From NCBI GenBank assembly GCA_041568335.1, contig JBFFZZ010000100.1, forward strand, positions 1 to 10,101: a stretch of 10,101 nucleotides of DNA, read 5' to 3'. Below, one piece after another: positions 8,246 to 10,101 of the stretch. Position numbers and translations under genes: made by a program. Every line of letters begins with the position of its first letter. Position 1 is the first letter of the stretch. The notes under the pieces were generated by a model. That model was given only the letters and a program-made list of their open reading frames with translations. It did not search any database and was not told where the DNA came from. This stretch comes from WVWW01 sp041568335 (lineage in GTDB: Bacteria; Acidobacteriota; Polarisedimenticolia; Polarisedimenticolales; Polarisedimenticolaceae).

Positions 8246-8677
8246 ATGGTTCCCATGCGCCGGATCCTCCTCGCCCTGTCGATGCTGGCTGCGGTCTTGC
8301 CCGCCGTCGCGGGCGGCGAGGCCGATCGTCCCGCCGCCATCGAGGTCACGGTGGTCCGCTCCGAGGCCGACGACCCGTTCAAGATCGTCAAGCACAAGGG
8401 CGTGCCGTCGACCTTCGTCGCGGAATTCACCCAGCAGATGCCCACGCCGGGATGGACCTTCCCGATCGACTCGGTGGAAACCGTGGGCGACCGCATCGTC
8501 GCCAGGATCACGGAGAAACGTCCCGACGGCCTCGTCCCCCAGATGATCGCCCCGGGAACCGCGAAGATCCCTCTCGGGTCGCTGAAGCGCGGCCGTTACG
8601 TCTTCGAGATCCGCGCCCGCCGCGACACACAACGCGAGTACCGCCCCGTCTTCGCCACCGTCCTCCTCGCCCGCTAG
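8246..8677 (+). CDS. Small exported protein of unknown function
   Basis: I do not recognise a family with confidence. The 143-residue product has a clear Sec-type signal peptide: MVPMRR, a hydrophobic core ILLALSMLAAVLP, and a plausible cleavage after AVA (residue 22). That leaves a secreted or periplasmic protein of about 120 residues. There is no lipobox cysteine, and the mature part appears to lack cysteine. It has alternating hydrophobic stretches (IEVTVVRS, STFVAEFTQQMP, DRIVARITEK) and ends RYVFEIRARRD...YRPVFATVLLAR, which suggests a small beta-sandwich. The pattern 'GW.F.IDSV...GDRIVARI.E..P' faintly recalls PrcB-type C-terminal domains, but this is a guess. The gene starts 1 nt after the ATPase stop, so it looks like the last member of the importer group. 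Its stop codon shares CTAG with the convergent DUF4301 gene. Confidence 0.82.
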   Translation: MVPMRRILLALSMLAAVLPAVAGGEADRPAAIEVTVVRSEADDPFKIVKHKGVPSTFVAEFTQQMPTPGWTFPIDSVETVGDRIVARITEKRPDGLVPQMIAPGTAKIPLGSLKRGRYVFEIRARRDTQREYRPVFATVLLAR

Positions 8678-8684
8678 GCGGGCG
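8668..8684. terminator. GC hairpin at the convergent gene junction (possible bidirectional terminator)
   Basis: CGCCCGC (8668-8674) and GCGGGCG (8678-8684) form a perfect 7-bp inverted repeat around a 3-nt loop, TAG. The hairpin holds the stop codons of both converging genes. There is no T-run on either side, so it is not a canonical intrinsic terminator. In high-GC genomes, hairpins without a T-run are sometimes proposed to act at such junctions. Confidence 0.4.
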
Positions 8685-10101
8685 GTTGGTGCTCGGGGCG
8701 TAGCAGGTCGAGCACGGACTTGACCGGCGTGAAGGTCTCGAGCGGGACCTCGACGAAGATCGTGTTCCAGCCGGCCATCGCCCCGTTCCACAGACCGGGA
8801 CGCTCGAGCGCCCTGATGTCGCGACCGTCGATCGATTTGGAGGTGACGATGGCGGTGGACTCGTCGATGTAGGCGGCCAGGTCGAACGCGTTGTGGTCGG
8901 CATCGCGTACGGCGCAGACGAGGTCGACCGGATTGAAATGGGTCGACGTGCGCAGGATCGCCTGCTGGCCGGCGTCGCCGGGGTCGACCTGGGCCGTCTC
9001 GACGATCTGCGCGCTCACCCGGCCGTCACCGCCGCGAACCCAGAACGGCCCGCCGCCGGGCTCGCCGGTGTTGCGGACGACGCCCGCGATCCGGAGCGGC
9101 CGCGCCAGCAGATCGATCAAGGCGGAACGGGGGTCGCCGTCGGGCACGTCGACGGCCAGCACCTCGGTGGCGAAGGCCCGGGCCTCGTCCACCCCGTGGT
9201 TGCTTTCGAGCGCCGCGAGCAGTGCGTGGACCCGTTGTTCGGTCTGCGCCAGCAGACCTCCGAGCAGCCGTTTCCACAGCACGGTGGCCTCGCGGGCATG
9301 CTCGGGTTGCACGTTGTCGATGTTCTTGACGTAGACGAGGTCGCCTCCCAGCCGGCCGATGTTCTCGATCAGCGCGCCGTGGCCACCGGGGCGGAAGAGA
9401 AGTTGTCCGGTGTCATCGCGCACCGGTTCGCCGTCCCGATCGACGGCCAACGTGTCGGTCGACGGCTCCTGATGCGACCAGCCGACGTCCCACCGCGTCC
9501 CGAGTCGCTCGGCCCAACGCGGGCCGACGCGCGCCAAAAGTTCCTCGAACCCCTCACGGTGCTCCTCGGAGACGGTGAAGTGCAGACGGCAGGTGGAATC
9601 CGATCGCCGCACGTAGCGCGCGGCCTCGACGAGGTGCTCCTCGAACGACGTGCGGGGGCCGTCGTCGCCGTGATGGAACAGCAAGCGGCCCTTCGGCAGG
9701 TCGTCGTAGTCCATTCCCTCGGAGTCGAGCAACGCGTCGAGGAGCGGTTGAAACGAACCCTCCGCCGCCAAGGCCAGCGCGTCGTGCCCGCGCGACGCGA
9801 CGGTGCGGGCAAGCTCGGGGAAGAATGCGAAGCGCTCGAGCCCGGAAACGAACTGCTCCAGCACGGCGGCGCTCTCGGCACCGGGTCGCGGTGTCTCGCC
9901 CCTGCCGGGCCCACGCTGGTAGTACAGCAGCTCGCGGAACATCCGCGTCGCCGCACCGGAGGCCGGGACGAACTTCGTGAACCGGCCGGCGTCGGCCGCC
10001 CGCCGATGCTCTCGCAGCAACACGACGTGCTCGGACGGCTCGATGTGCCGGATCCCGTCGCCGACCTTGCAGGGACGCTCGAGGCGCGTCCAGGTCGGGG
10101 G
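8674..10101 (-). CDS. DUF4301 family protein (5' end beyond the window)
   Basis: The - strand frame stays open to the window edge, giving 475 visible residues. The GTG at 10023 is probably internal, because the 26 codons before it (TWTRLERPCKVGDGIRHIEP region) read as genuine family sequence. Conserved DUF4301 blocks appear in order: KFVPASGAATRMFREL (visible residues 43-58), KGRLLFHHGDDGPRTSFEEH, RLHFTVSEEH, FRPGGHGALIENI (9361-9396 region), DLVYVKNIDNVQPEH, GEPGGGPFWVRG, STHFNPVDLVCAV and GLWNGAMAGWNTIFVEVPLE. The family is uncharacterised as far as I know. My inference is that the glycine/arginine-rich first motif, plus GGHG followed by a 'KNIDN' strand, resemble sugar-nucleotide pyrophosphorylases, so a nucleotidyltransferase-like fold is possible. 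No signal peptide or membrane segment is visible, which suggests a cytosolic protein. It converges on the exported-protein gene with a 4-nt overlap. Confidence 0.88.
   Translation of the reverse strand, partial: PPTWTRLERPCKVGDGIRHIEPSEHVVLLREHRRAADAGRFTKFVPASGAATRMFRELLYYQRGPGRGETPRPGAESAAVLEQFVSGLERFAFFPELARTVASRGHDALALAAEGSFQPLLDALLDSEGMDYDDLPKGRLLFHHGDDGPRTSFEEHLVEAARYVRRSDSTCRLHFTVSEEHREGFEELLARVGPRWAERLGTRWDVGWSHQEPSTDTLAVDRDGEPVRDDTGQLLFRPGGHGALIENIGRLGGDLVYVKNIDNVQPEHAREATVLWKRLLGGLLAQTEQRVHALLAALESNHGVDEARAFATEVLAVDVPDGDPRSALIDLLARPLRIAGVVRNTGEPGGGPFWVRGGDGRVSAQIVETAQVDPGDAGQQAILRTSTHFNPVDLVCAVRDADHNAFDLAAYIDESTAIVTSKSIDGRDIRALERPGLWNGAMAGWNTIFVEVPLETFTPVKSVLDLLRPEHQPPA

Overview
The window is a gene-dense, visibly GC-rich stretch of bacterial chromosome carrying ordinary metabolic and transport genes. 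Nine genes run on the + strand and one converges on the - strand at the right edge. The only intergenic gap longer than a couple of bases is 65 bp, at 4432-4496. I see no tRNA, rRNA, CRISPR array, insertion sequence, prophage gene or integration site. A lipoprotein-anchored binding protein and a Sec-type signal peptide on a small protein fit a diderm bacterium. A type I-beta (Thermotoga-like) DAHP synthase and a DUF4301 protein, a family I know mainly from Bacteroidota and other deep lineages, argue against a typical Proteobacterium. A high-GC lineage such as Acidobacteriota or a neighbouring phylum is plausible, but this is a weak inference.

Region 1 (1-4431) is an aromatic amino-acid cluster in the order trpF (3' end only), trpB, trpA, aroF-type DAHP synthase, trpE. 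All junctions overlap by 4-20 nt, so the genes are almost certainly co-transcribed and translationally coupled. The cluster holds the entry step to the shikimate pathway, the entry step to the tryptophan branch, and the last steps to tryptophan. trpG, trpD and trpC are not in the window. They must lie upstream of base 1 or elsewhere, and TrpE needs a TrpG partner to use glutamine.

Region 2 (4497-8677) begins after the 65-bp gap. It runs AI-2E-family membrane protein, BtuF-like lipoprotein, BtuC/FecCD permease, BtuD/FecE-type ATPase and a small exported protein of unknown function, with junctions of -11 to +1 nt. The three middle genes form a complete class II ABC importer for a cobalamin-, heme- or siderophore-type ligand. 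The substrate cannot be fixed from the sequence, and no riboswitch or TonB receptor is visible nearby.

Region 3 (8674-10101, - strand) is a DUF4301 gene whose start lies beyond the right edge; the reading frame stays open to the last base. It converges on the small exported gene, and the two stop codons share one palindromic CTAG inside a GC hairpin.

Nothing here looks like a new defence system or mobile element. The points most worth a second look are the unusual order of the aromatic cluster, the DUF4301 protein with its nucleotidyltransferase-like motifs, the unrecognised small exported protein tied to the importer, and the shared-stop convergent junction.
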